From Ectobius pallidus (lineage: Eukaryota; Arthropoda; Insecta; Blattodea; Ectobiidae), in NCBI GenBank assembly GCA_964059195.1, contig CAXKWD010000006.1, forward strand, positions 177,690,825 to 177,754,824: a stretch of 64,000 bases of DNA, written 5' to 3'. The translations under genes were made by a program, and so were the position numbers. This document shows positions 33,233-45,344 of this stretch, piece by piece. Under the pieces are notes generated by a model, which did no database searches, was not told the origin of the DNA, and saw only the letters and a list, made by a program, of their open reading frames with translations. Numbering within the stretch: position 1 is the stretch's first letter; every line of letters starts with the position of its first letter.

Positions 33233-36200
33233 GTGAGTATTGCACTTGATATTCCCAGGTTCAAACCCCGCGATCCTCAAACAAGTATAAATACAACTAG
33301 GGTATACATTAAGGAGGCTCATACACCAAGAGACCATGCCCGAGCAGGCATTGCAGTAAAAGTTCAATATCTTCAACATTATTTGCAATAACAAAATGAA
33401 ATTTTGGACATTAGAAGTATACACAAAAATTATTATGTCACAAATATGAAAGTTGATATTAGAAAATTAATTTTTTTTTTATTTTTCAAAATGCGATAAG
33501 GCCTAAGAAACATTCTAATTTCTTGCAAAGGGCCAATCTGATTGGTGTAATTTTTTTTTTATTCACAGCTGACACTATAATCTAGAGGCTAAACCTTCAA
33601 TGAATACTGAGGTATGCCTGATACAATTCTCAGGGATTTTAAAATCTCAATATCAAATTATTACTAATTTTTTCACATCATGTTCACAAGTGAAATAATC
33701 TTGTGTTGCAAATACATCAGATTATTTAGGTTTGTCCTCTAGAACACACAAAAATCTATGTGTGTGCAAAATTTCATGCAATTTGGACCATTACTTTAAG
33801 AGATATTGTGTTTTTTTGTGTTGAAAATATTAAGTTACGGGAAAATGGCTTTGAAAATTCAACATGCCTTACAAGTTAACGCACATACTGGCATTTAAAC
33901 TTGTATATCTGCAGTAAATTACCGAATTTAAACATAAAAATTATAGGGTGTGTTCAGAAAGGTGTGTTCTTTAATATGAGAGTAAAAAAATGAAAATTTT
34001 GACACTGGTTGGTGTATGAGCCCCCTTAATTGAATTTAGTTGATTAATTAGTTCTTACAAATTTAGTTATTGGTTAAGCATTGCGTAAAGCAGTGACATA
34101 CATAGATCGGATTTAGTCCAGATTTTGTTAATTTCTTTTACGAAGACAGTAAATGACTAGCAGATAAGAGTTTTTCACCTTGGCTTATGTTATCTACTGT
34201 GACTAATATACCATCAGGCCACTCCACTCATTATTGCAGTGCACGCCGCTTATTGTGATCACTTGGAGATGCAACTAATCTGATAACAATAGCCGAAGGA
34301 ATTAAATGAAGGTTATTTATTCATACATAAGATAATACACTACAAAACAGAATTAAAAGCCATTTATTTATAAAATTATACGTAACTGTGATTCATTGAA
34401 CCACTCATATGCTAATACAGTAATAGACTGCAAGCAACTATTTTTTCAACCAGTAACAAAGTTTTTAATTCTTTTTACTTCCCTTTAGGAGACCATTAAC
34501 CAATATCCCATACTCAGTTACTAGTGTTTTTGGAAGTCTATACTGTTCTGTGGTGAACACTGCGTAGCAAAACATCTACCGCCTGTCTGTTCAAGTCTTT
34601 TCATTTTACACTAGCCATCACTGCTATCTTCACTGTTATCTTCATAAATCAAAAGCTACAGCTTAAGTGTGGGGTGAAACATATTTTATTGCTTAAAAGA
34701 GAAAATTAGGTAATGCCACCCCCTCGATTTGGTCATCCTGTGAGCTGGGAACAGAATTGCTACCTCCAGTACAACACAATACGAATTACAAACGAAACCC
34801 TTAAAAAAAAAAAAAAAATGAATGACGTACAGTAATTGGAAATAAAGCCGCAAAAGAGAAAATGTTAAATTTCATGCGATCTATGACTTCATAAAACTGT
34901 AGATAACTTAAGAAAAAAATTATAATTTTAGATCAGGTACGAGTCTTAAGAAACAATACTGTTGATATATTCCCCGTCTTTTGTTTGTAGTTAATTCCCT
35001 ATATCCTGCTATTGTTTTGGTTTCAGTGTGTTCTGTCTTCTGATTGCTGCAATAGCTGTTGTGTGAAAGCAGTTTGCGTCGCTCCAGGTGAGATTATTCA
35101 GCCGTTGTATTTAGGTTCAGTAATCGTCAACCCACAATGGTGCGATCTATCTATGTCCAACCAAATGCAATTCTGATAGGCCTATAACTTAGACTGTTAG
35201 CAGTTACTTAATATACAGTCGTCTCGCTGTCTTTGAAGAGTTGACATGTCTCAGCCGGAAACTAGATTCAAAGAAACGCCGAAATGTTGTATTATATCAC
35301 TGTTGTTACTACATTTACTTGTATTTGAGAATACAAACTACTGTTTACCCTCAATAAACAATAATATAGTCTGACAGACCGCAAAAGGAAATCCCGACGT
35401 TTGACTCGCCGAGTGGGACGAAGAAAACGAGAGCACCATAACAGTGACTTAGCGTAGCAGTGACTTAATGTAGCAGTGACAGCGTAGCAGTGACTTTTTG
35501 TAGCAGTGATAATGTAGATATGACTTAATGTAGCAGTGACTTAGTGTAGCAGTGACAATGTAGATATGAGTTAATCTAGCAGTGACTTAGTGTAGCAGTG
35601 ACAATGTAGATATGACAATGTAGCAGTGACTTAAGTGTAGCAGTGACAATGTAGATATGACTTAATATAGCAGTCTTAATGTAGCAGTGACTTAGTGGCT
35701 TAATTTAGCAGTGAAAGCGTAGCGTGACTTAATGTAGCAGTGACTTAGTGTAACAGTGACCATCTATCAGTGACTTTTTGTAGCGGTGACTTAGCGTGGC
35801 ATGATAGGTGTAGCAGTGACCTAATCTAGCAGTGACTTAATGTAGCAGTGACAATGTAGATATGAGTTAATCTAGCAGTGACTTAGTGTAGCAGTGACAA
35901 TGTAGATATGACTTAATGTAGCAGTGACAGTATAGCAGTGACTTCGTGTAACAGTGACCATCTATCAGTGACTTTTTGTAGCGGCATGATAGGTGTAGCA
36001 GTGACTTAATGTAGCAGTGACTTAATGATCAGTGACTTAATGTAGCAATGACAATGTAGATATGACTTAATGTAGCAGTGACTTAATGTAGCAGTGACAA
36101 TGTAGATATGACTTAATGTAGCAGTGACTTAGTGCAGCAGTGACAATGTAGATATGATTTAATCTAGCAGTGATTAGCGTGGCAGTGACTTAGCGTAGCA

Positions 36201-36573
36201 GTGACTTAGTGCTGTATCTTACATTTCAGGAAGCTGCTACTCGTCTTGCAACGCCACCATGATGTCAACCCCAGCTGGAAGCGACACTTGCGAAGTGGTC
36301 AAGGACTTGTCCAAGACGTGTTCTGTGCTGGTAAAGTCGGCCGACACGGTGTCCCCCGTCCTCTTGCATTGCTTCCTGTCCGTGTCCGACTTCATCAAGC
36401 TCTTGCAGAGTAACCCAATGCTAGGGTTCTCCAAGCTGGGCAACGTCGTGGACGAGTGTCAGCACGCGTTCGCCACGGCCGGGGGATCAGCGGCGCTCAT
36501 GAACGTCCTGTCCAAACTGGGGGCGGACACCCTCAGCCATATCGTCAGGATCTTCACCCAGATCCTGAAATAA
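33140..36573 (+). CDS. Secreted cysteine-rich protein, unknown family (165 aa)
   Basis: Exons 33140-33232, 35027-35087 and 36230-36573 join in frame (phases 0 and 1) with GT/AG borders and give 165 aa. The start MMRSAIS opens a signal peptide ending about VNAQQQ. An acceptor (TTTTTCTAG) lies 11 bases upstream, so longer readings are excluded. The segment after the signal has a dense pattern C-x6-C-x5-CC-x2-CC-x4-C-x5-C-x3-C, including CVLSSDCCNSCCVKAVCV. It recalls small disulfide-knotted modules but matches no family I can name. The longer C-terminal part (about 105 aa) is mostly helical-looking with four more cysteines. Exon 3 is GC-rich compared with its flanks. I cannot assign a function. 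Confidence 0.82.
33313..34025. mobile_element. piggyBac-like MITE with TTAA flanks, in intron 2 side
   Basis: Ends GGAGGCTCATACACCAA and the inverse TTGGTGTATGAGCCCCC, flanked by TTAA (33309-33312, 34026-34029). It lies in the intron between coding exons 1 and 2. No transposase. Confidence 0.75.
34030..34890 (+). repeat. Dispersed repeat, intronic
   Basis: Parts match 1915-2420 directly and 48600-48920 in reverse. No coding potential. Confidence 0.7.
35027..35087 (+). CDS. Secreted cysteine-rich gene, coding exon 2
   Basis: A 61-base exon with the cysteine cluster. The acceptor TTTGGTTTCAG ends at 35026 and the donor GTGAGA begins at 35088. Confidence 0.8.
35442..36215 (+). repeat. Minisatellite TGTAGCAGTGACTTAA in intron
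   Basis: About 45-50 units of roughly 16 bases fill the intron almost up to the acceptor of coding exon 3. Frequent variants are TGTAGATATGACAA and AGCGTAGCAGTGAC. Some units form higher-order blocks (35500-35600, 35830-35930 and 36040-36160 are near repeats). No unique spacers are present. Confidence 0.95.
36230..36573 (+). CDS. Secreted cysteine-rich gene, coding exon 3
   Basis: Begins after CTTACATTTCAG, directly behind the tandem repeat, and runs to a TAA. AATAAA follows at 36669. Encodes GSCYSSCNAT and the C-terminal domain. Confidence 0.82.
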
Positions 36574-36946
36574 ATACATTCGTATGGTCGCTTGTTTATC
36601 AACAATGTAAACATTCTCGCATCAACACGGCCTACTGTTATACACACATAACCTGATCAAACGAGTGTAAATAAAGCTGAATTAAATATTAAAATACTTA
36701 ATTTTTATTATGTATATAAAATCTTGTACCATACCCACTGTAAAATGATTCTGATGTTTAGGCTACAGACGTTGTATATTGCTGTATATTGCTGAATGAC
36801 AATAAAATAATTATAATATTATTGTATTATTATTATTATTATCATCGGTATTTTAATTTGCTCGTGAGATTAGATTTACAATAGTTGTCCGTGTAGAGAG
36901 AATTTATGTGAAACAATCAAATTTGGCTATAATTTTATACCACTCA

Positions 36947-37374
36947 TGGCCGGTTTCTATAAACTCGCGAATTACCTATGGGTAAATTATCCAATGGACA
37001 GAATTTACACAAGAATAACACCACACAAACACAAATAATTTAAAGGTGACAACCACATACACTTGTGGCGAGTTTCTAGATAAATGTCCTCTAGGTAAAT
37101 ATGAAAATGACAGAAAAAATGTTCCTACAAACTCGGGCTAAATCTTTCCAAGGGTAAATCTTCGGGTTAATTTATCCTTTGATGGTTGGCTGGATAAAAT
37201 TTAACCTGTTTGTAGGATCAATAATAATTTAAGCAATGAGAATCAAAGCCTTCTGAATTAAATTAACTGTACAACTCCAAGGCCTTGCTCATTATATCAT
37301 TGTGGTTGAAAGGGACTAATTTATCCATGGATAATTTACCCATAGGTAATTCACAAGTTTGTAGAAACCGGGCA
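36947..37374 (-). mobile_element. Harbinger-like MITE, copy G
   Basis: Same MITE as 3476, with TCA on both flanks. Confidence 0.88.
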
Positions 37375-37970
37375 TCAGTCACATATCTTCTTTTAGTTAA
37401 TATCCTCTTCCGTTAAAATTGTTTCTTTTACCTTCGACTGTCTAAAAGATCATTTTGTCGTGTGTTATTATTAATACTAGTCCGGGTAACGAATGCGCAG
37501 ACAAACAACCATCAAGTATGAATTATTTGCGACCACCGTGAGATTTTCAGTTGTTATCAGACTGAGTGTATTTAATAATCATAAACAAACATTCTTAAGT
37601 AAAAAAGTATTTTCACAATCTGCCAGAATAAAGCGTCGTTATTGGAATTACCAACTTGATAATATTAATGTTTCATGAATTAGCCACCAGGAGTGCTGCC
37701 TTCTGTTAAAAGTTCTATTTTTAACTGTATTCGCGAGATAGAGTATCAGTTCTGAGCGGAAACATGGGCCTGCATATCAACTCGCTTCCTGTCAACTGGT
37801 AATCAGGGAATATTCCTCTGACAGTGTCTTACAATGCTGTCCCTGGTTCAATTCCCGTGGCCGACCAATTTGACATGGTTTCCCCAGTCGTAAAGGCAAA
37901 TGCCGAATTGGATATTTCGTACCATCAATCATCCAATTCTCTCCATTTCATCCTGTATCATATCCATAAA
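37375..37970. other. Intergenic with SINE body fragment
   Basis: Contains a tRNA-related fragment near 37835-37915 (GGTTCAATTCCC; TTTCCCCAGTCGTAAAGGC). No gene. Confidence 0.5.
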
Positions 37971-37974
37971 GGAA

Positions 37975-39500
37975 TATTACCTATTTTATGGAACACACGC
38001 TTACCTGAGCCCGCTATTCAACCCTATTCTTTGCTAACATCTATCCTAATATTGTCCTCCCACCCACATCTAGGTCTTCCAAGTGGTCTTTTTCTTTCGG
38101 GTCTCCCAATCAGTATTTTTTAGATATATATTTCCTCCCCCATTTCATCCTCCGTGATTTAATTACCCTCACTGTATCCTGTGATGAAGCTCGTCGTTAT
38201 AAAGTTTTAGGTCTGAATATTTTCCTAAGCCTCCTTTTTCCATGTCTCACATCCATCTACTCTTATACAATTCAACGGTCCTAAATAGCGTGCTTGCTCG
38301 CTCGCCCGCTTCGTGAGACATCGGGTATATTCGGCGATGTTCGTCTCTCGCAGTCTAAACTTTCATGACGAGAACAAAATTAGGAAGGAAAACCGTTTCT
38401 TTATTATATAAGGCCTAAGTGAAATGAACACAATGAACAAATATTCTAATTTTATTTTTACTTACAATTTTCATAGCTCTGAACCACAAACATTTTTAAT
38501 AATCTACCAGTGTAATTTTCTTAAAAATCCTGGAGTCAATGAATAATGGCGGGCGAAGCCGGGGGCAACAGCTGTAAAATATTGATGGTTTTATCTCTTG
38601 AAATATCGCTGATAATAATAATCCAAACAAACCATTCCTTCCCTTGAAACATTATATAATTTCTGAAAATTACACTGAATTGATCAAATAAAATTCACAT
38701 CATATTCATCTGCCAACAAACAGTTGAGAAACAATACGTATTATCAGTGTTAGGTGGCTTTGGGACTGCATAAAACTTACGATATAATTAATTTCTGTAA
38801 TCTACATACTGATAGGAATGCATTTTGAAGGAAAAAGCGTAAGATATCCAGATAAGTTTCATATGTAAGCATCATTTTAACCGTGGCAAAGCCACGGGCA
38901 CCTCCTAAGTATAATACAACTGGCAGAATAATTCTGTGGCTTGGTTCTAAAAGGGTCAATGTCAATTTCTTGCAAAAATGAGATCTGTGCATTATTGAGC
39001 TCGGCTAGTCTATATCTTTCGTTTAATAAAATTGCCAATGTCTGTTGCTATTAATAGACATAATACAGAAACCTTAGAGGCCAATGTCGGAAGTTCTCAG
39101 CAAAAAATGTTACTTCTACAAAGTCTTCAAAAGCAAGTTTTATGACATTGGCTCTTTTAGAACCAAGCCACAGAATTGTCTTATAAATTTTTATTTTTAG
39201 ATTTTTGAATAGAAGATATGAGTTTCTGAACTGCACAAAAACAAGCATTTCCTGATTTTAGTCGACACTTAACTTCTGTCTTATTTGCATCTGTAATTAT
39301 TGCTCCCAGATATTTGAATATCTCCACTTGTTCGAACGATTTACCTGCTATTACAATACTTTGTGGACCATTATTTTTCTGTATTAATTTGTAGTCCAAC
39401 ATTCCTGCAGGCATCGAAAAGACTTTCTGCATTTGTACCAATTGTGTATATTTCATCACAGTAATATTTGTGTTAGTAAAAACTTTAATATTGGTCAAGT
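37975..39500 (-). pseudogene. RTE-like retrotransposon, degenerate and interrupted
   Basis: The minus strand from 39498 reads EIFKYLGAIITDANKTE and KSGNACFCAVQKLISS, the part after the catalytic core. The 3' part at 37975-38260 gives GRPERKRPLGRP-like remains. Between them 38290-38980 is foreign sequence. Frameshifts and stops are common. Confidence 0.75.
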
Positions 39501-39767
39501 ATGGTTTATTGTAGGCAACCTATAATCATAATAAACTGAATAACCACGCAGTTGCATTGATATCTGCCACAACACCAAAATGTGGTGCGTCTGTCTAATA
39601 TTTTGTGTGGGTTCTGTTATCACTGAAGAATATTTGTAAGGTTCTGGAATTTGTTGCAGAGAGAGTTATGTGAGTGCAATTCCAGGTTAGCTGTATATAA
39701 TTTAACACATCTTCCCTGTTAAATTCGTGTCAGAATGCATTCTAGTCAAGGCCTTCCTTATTATATA

Positions 39768-40376
39768 CTAGCATGTGCCCGCGATAATTATTTCAAAAAT
39801 TAAAAATTAAGAGCATAATAGTTAAATCATTATATTTATTAACACCTAAATCACGTGGTCTAAATACCACAATTAGATAGCGTCGCCTGGTAAAAGCGAC
39901 CTCAGATTCGAGATCCTTGTCCCAGAAAACCCCTGTATAGTGAGTTTCGTCCAAAACGATCAATGTTTGACCATATTTAGGCCTATATTGATTATCCCTC
40001 TTCCGTGTAGGTTGAAAATTTCATACGTCTACGGGTCTTGACATTCTAAACAAATGAATCGTCCAGGATGGACTTACAAAATCAAACGATCGCGATGCTT
40101 TTATTTCCAAGGTATGAGAAAAATAGCCAAAGCCAACTGTAATTGATTTGACATTGAAATGCATTACTGAAAACCGATGCTTCAAAAACGCAAAAAATGC
40201 ACGTTTTCTGCCCGTTTTTTACTCATAACTCACGAACGAAAATTAAAATTCCGGCTTCGAGGTGCATTTTCCGACCCTTCAGTCAACCAATGTTTAAAAT
40301 TTCAGATCTCTGCGTTGAGTAGATTTCGCTGGGCATCGCGGACAGACAGACAGACACTTCCTTTTATTAATATAGA
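39768..40376 (-). mobile_element. Helitron-type nonautonomous element, minus copy
   Basis: Reversed relative of 23599-24280. The 5' TCTATATTAATAAAAGG is at 40376 and the 3' end GCGGGCACATGCTAG is at 39768, followed by T. Confidence 0.72.
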
Positions 40377-40632
40377 TGAAGAATAGAATAAGTCTACATT
40401 CATTTGTCCACAAGTATTTCCGTTGCATGCTGTTTTAGCAAGGGACCATCCTATAAGAGCGTTTTAAAAAAGTCTACACGTTAAAAACATTCTAGTGTAA
40501 CGTGTTCTTTATGACAAGGATGTTATCGCATTCACTTCCTCTGAGAGGCGTTTTGATCTGCCTGCGTCTATTGCCCGGGCGCCAGCGAGCCAGTCAGTAA
40601 GTAAAGCTCTGATTATCATACAAACTGAACCA

Positions 40633-41324
40633 AAGTGCCAGAATGCTTTTGTTTAATCAGTGATAATTGCAATTATAATATGCAGGAAATAAGCTATTTT
40701 TGTAATAGATTTCCGAGTTAAGCTCCAGATTAATTAATTAATCAGGGCTTACGGAAAAGCAAAGGTCTATTTAAAAAAAAAACAGATTAAAATCGTCCAG
40801 CTGAACTATACAGATTTGTGATATCTTGACAATCGCACACTCACATAAAAATGCCAACAACAAAAAAATGTCAAATTGGCCGGTTTCGGGATTTGAATCA
40901 GATACCTCCAGAACATGAGTTCAAGACATTACCATCTCGGCCACCTCGCTCAGTTTAACGATCTAGTTTGATAAGCATAAAAATGGAATAGTGTTACTTG
41001 TCATAGCTAACTGTACTGCAATTTCCAAAGCCGTATGTGAACACTGTAAAACAATATGTTGTCATGATAACTGATTCGCATTTCATAAATTCTTTCTAAT
41101 ACATTTCCATAAAATGGGCACTAAATTGGGGTTCAATCCAGTACCGGTCAACCGATTTGGTCCAATATCAACAGGCTTCTTCCCAAGGACGTTATAAATG
41201 CGTATACAAAGTTTCATGAAAATCCGATAAAGCGTATTTGAGTTATCGCGCGTACAGACACACGGGCAGACTGACAGACATTTTCCCTCCCCCACACAAT
41301 CTCATAAAGTGCCATAGTGGCACT
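40633..41324. mobile_element. TIR element with SINE insert, copy 2
   Basis: Ends AAGTGCCAGAATG and CATAGTGGCACTC. Carries the same SINE at the same site (40773-40959) as copy 1 at 14009. Confidence 0.8.
40773..40959 (-). mobile_element. tRNA-derived SINE, orthologous insert of 14146
   Basis: Minus-strand head GAGGTGGCCGAGATGGTAAT and A-rich tail at the left. The flanks read GGTCTATTT and GATCTAGTT, diverged target copies. Confidence 0.78.
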
Positions 41325-42034
41325 CAATAAATTGACCGATTTTCTTCCCATTTTGCATAAATTTTCCTTTAAGTAATTAAAAAGGACGTGTGCATAAGGA
41401 TTTTAATTTTTTGATTCCGTTCCAAGATGGTGGCCGTTTCATTTAATTTTCCCTGGCTCCAAACGCTTGCATTGTTCCGGTAAAATTCTTATGAAGCTTA
41501 CACTTGCAGTTTATTCACAGTGTTTGCTCCTGCAAGACTCCGAAAATAAGATATTCTAAAAGTTGGCTGATTGAAAAGCTTTCTATTTGGAGGAAGTGTT
41601 TCTGTAAGATTTGTGGTTCACAGCCACGAAAATAACTGTACATCAAAATATTCAATATAATTCTAATAAACAATATATTTGTTTTAATGTTGCTCTTAAA
41701 AGTCAAACTTACAAAAAATTGTCTGAAAATGGTAAAAAACTAAAATATTTTAATATACTGAAACTTCGGGCCCTTCTAATTTATGTCACTCTAACAGTTG
41801 CTGCATTATGTCTATATGTAGCGTTTACTTGCTAGAGTTCTTAGATGAATCTTACAAAAAATATAAAAAATAAACAAAACCTAAAAATAAACAAAAAATA
41901 GAACACAAAAACAAAAAAAAATAAAATAAAATATAAAAAAAAAAAAAACCTACATCTACAATTTACACCAGGATCTTTGTGATATCTTTTAAAATAAAAT
42001 TCACTTTAATTTTTACAGAAGGTAATAAAAATTT
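41325..42034. other. Intergenic, A-rich stretch
   Basis: No gene. The stretch 41845-41950 is a degenerate A-rich tract (AAAAACAAAAAATAA-like). Confidence 0.5.
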
Positions 42035-42570
42035 GCAGTTCAGAAACTCTTATCTTCTCGTCTTCTGTCCAGAATTCTAAAAAGAAAAATTTATAAGACA
42101 ATTATCCTGCCGTTTGTATTACATGGATGTGAGACATAGCCCTTGCATAATCTGAGGAGTTCGAAAACAGGGGGCTTAGGAAAACATTTGGGACTAAGAG
42201 AGATGAAAACTGCATAACGACGAGCTTCATAACCTGTAGACCTACTCTTCACCGAATATAGTAAGGGTAATTAAATCACGGAGGATGAAATAAGGGAGCA
42301 AAGACATATCTCAAAAGTATTGACTGGGATATCCGAAAGACAAAGAGACCACTTGGAAGACCTAGACGTAAGTGGGAGGACAATATCAGGATAGATTTAA
42401 GGGAAGTAGGATTTGCAAGGGATGGTTGGATGGAGTTAGCACAGAATAGGGTTGAATGGCGGGCTCAGGTAAGCGCGGCAATGAACCTTCGGGTTCCATA
42501 ATATTCCTTTAGCTTGCTTAGGAATTGTCTTTGCTATTGAGTATGTAAGTAAGTAAGTAAGTAAGTAAGG
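42035..42570 (+). pseudogene. RTE-like retrotransposon 3' end with GTAA tail
   Basis: Plus-strand remains read LLSSRLLSRILKRKIYKTI, then RKWEDNIRIDLREVGFARD and end MNLRVP. The tail is a (GTAA)n array at 42544-42569, the microsatellite tail typical of RTE-like elements. 5'-truncated with frame breaks. Confidence 0.85.
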
Positions 42571-43357
42571 TAGTGAAAATTTATGATTTTTCGTCTGAAC
42601 TACACAACCTTGTAAAATGTCATCTCTAGACTTCGGATTTTAATCCTTAAGTGATATATGGACGAAAACTTGTATATGCATGTTTCATAAGTGACTATGC
42701 CTGAAACTGAGTTTTATAGGACCTAAAACAACCTATTTTAACGTTAGAGCCTAATATTGCCTTTTTGCTTGTTTTTCCTCTAAAGTTCAAAATAAGTTAT
42801 TTTTTGTTTTAAATTCTAGCATTTATTTTCAGTTCGTACTAAATTTTTACCTCGGAATGACACATTTGTCACAGGGTAAAATAATAAGAAATGTTTCGTC
42901 TTCAGTAGAAAAATTCCTTGGATTTCCCAAGAAAATGTAGTGTTTTCCTCTCCCACATCCAGAAAAAAAAGAAAAAATCTCTGAATGACTGAGGGATACA
43001 AGGGGTTGAATATGCTAGCGTGCGTAGCTTCTGGGCGAAGGGATTATTAGGTTTTCACTGTTATGGCCTTATATAATTCTGTGTACCATAGGCCTATAAC
43101 TGTGTTTTATCATGATTATTGATTAATGGTGACTCAATAAATATAATATTCTGCATTGCAATTGAAATATTTCAGAAAATTGGCAACTTAACGATTTTAT
43201 AAGAGACTATTTTACTATTTTTAGAGCCTATTTTAGGTACCTAAAACAGCATACCAGTTTGTCTTCAGAAATCATGGTGGAAATTGAACGGCTTTTATTG
43301 TGCATATAACTGCATATTTAGGAAATGTTCAACTATTGTAGCATATAGGTAAAGTGA
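42571..43357. other. Intergenic, no gene seen
   Basis: AT-rich, no supported feature. Confidence 0.5.
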
Positions 43358-43637
43358 TCCCTATACAGGCCATGTAAGCCCAGAGGGTTCCAAGATTTTT
43401 AGACAATCGGCACGTGAAGGTGGTAAGGTTGTAAGCCTTACGCACCGGCCGCCTTTACCCCCAGGATTGCTCCTGGTACTCACTCCTGTTAGAGGCTGAG
43501 TTGACCCCAGGGCCATAGTGCCACCAGAAGGATTAGGCGAATTGAAAAACTCCAACGATCTCATCGGGAATTGAACCTATGGCCTTCTTCTGGTTTGTAG
43601 CACAGTGCCTCAACCACTATGCTACAGTGTACCCCCA
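43358..43637 (-). mobile_element. tRNA-derived SINE, minus strand
   Basis: Minus strand from 43637: A box TAGCATAGTGGTTGAGGC, B box GGTTCAATTCC at 43577-43567, then a GC-rich body of about 200 bases. A different SINE family from 3117. Confidence 0.7.
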
Positions 43638-44755
43638 GAAATCTATAATGCTATTCCTAATCCCTTAAAATCTATAGAAAACCATAATTAATTAAAATCC
43701 AAAGTGAGAGCCTTTTTACAACAAACATAAAAAACCAATGACTTTAACTTTGTAGTTTTTTCTTGTATTGTCTGATCTAAATTGTTTTACAGTATGTATT
43801 ATGTATTATTTTGACGTGTCCAATATCAAATGTACTTCTGTACTCTTATGGTGATCACGGACGAATAAAGAAAAGTGTATACCTCATATCGATTAGAGTC
43901 GGGTGTTTTGCTGAGAAACTTGATTTTATTAACTAAAAATTTTCTTTTTAGCAAATAATCAGCCCTGGAGCCTTCTTCTGGAGCTTGTTTTTCATTTGTG
44001 TCCACCACCTCCTCAAATTTAAAATGTATGAGTTATCAAAATATCGAAAATAACTTTCCTCCTTAACAATACTCGTCACAAAATGTAAAGATTACCAAAA
44101 AAATCTTCAAATATGGGCTAACACTTGTCATATACCTTAAAGTACAGTCCTTTAAAACAGACATGCATTTTAGCCTCAATAGCCAACTTCTAGCTAGTCT
44201 ACTAGAGTAGATATCATAACCCCCAACGAGCATGAAATAAATAAATAATACAATTAGGCTATGTGTGAGTTATAAGATTACATCAAAGTAGGTTGACGAA
44301 GCCATGATATCATGTAAATATATTTTATGAACATCGGTTTAAAATTCCAATGCAATTACCAAAAACACACACTTACATTTCTTCATAACGCTATTTTTTA
44401 ACATAATGATATCATAGCAGAAATTGATCTAACAAGCATTTAATGTACATGTTGTAACAGAAGCACAACAATGGACATGACATAAAGTTTATATTACTGA
44501 TTTATGTTGCTTTCTTTTAGTTGGCAACAACACGGTTAAAGAATGTTTAAGATAGCAATGAGTGCATTAGTGATTGGTGTTCCATGGTAGTCTGTCGAGT
44601 AAGTCGTTTACAGAGAGTGGATGTTCATTTTAATAACATTGATAAATTTTGACTCACATTTCATTCTTTCCCCCTTGTCAAAATGTTTGATTTGAACCCT
44701 GTGTAAATCTGATGGTGAATAAATAAATAAATAAAATCAGGTAAACTGATGTAAC
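43638..44755. other. Intergenic, no gene seen
   Basis: No supported gene. A possible Jockey-like remnant with NAIPNPLKSIENHN-like codons is at 43640-43730, too weak to annotate. Confidence 0.4.
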
Positions 44756-45258
44756 AAAGTCTTTTGTTTAATCAGTGATAATTGCAATTATGATATGCAG
44801 AAAATAAGTTATTTTCGTAATCTATCTCCGAGTTAAGCTCCAGATCGATTCATTAAGCAGGGCTTACGGAACAACAAAGGTCTAGTTTGATAAGCAAATG
44901 TGAAGGAATGTGTGGGTAGTGTTATTTATCATAGCTAACTGTATTGTAACTTCCAAAGTTGTATAGGAACCATGCAAATCAATAAGTTATTGTGAGAACT
45001 GATTTGAATTTGATAATTTTTTTTAAATATATTACCATAAAATAGGGACTAAATTGGGCATTACTCCGGTACCAGTCAACCTATTTGGTCCGAAATCAAT
45101 AGGCTTCTTCCCATGGACGTTATAAATGAGTATACCAAGTTTCATGAAAATCCGATTAAGCATATTTCAGTTACTATGCATACAGACATAAGGATAGACA
45201 GACGGACAGACATTTTCCCGTCCACCACATAATCTCATAAAGTATCATTCTGGCACTT
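44756..45258. mobile_element. TIR element, copy 3, without SINE
   Basis: Same family as 14009 and 40633. It reads AAAGGTCTAGTTTGATAAGC across the place where the others hold a SINE, so it is the pre-insertion form. It ends 87 bases before the LRR start. Confidence 0.8.
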
Positions 45259-45344
45259 AATTAAAAAATTGCTAGTTAATTTGTTATGAAGGAATGAGTG
45301 ATTATAATGCTATATTGTGCACCAGTATGAAATGTGTTGCAGGA

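Noticed and set aside
35442..36215. CRISPR-like regular repeat
   Set aside because: Units are contiguous and lack unique spacers; it is a eukaryotic intronic minisatellite.
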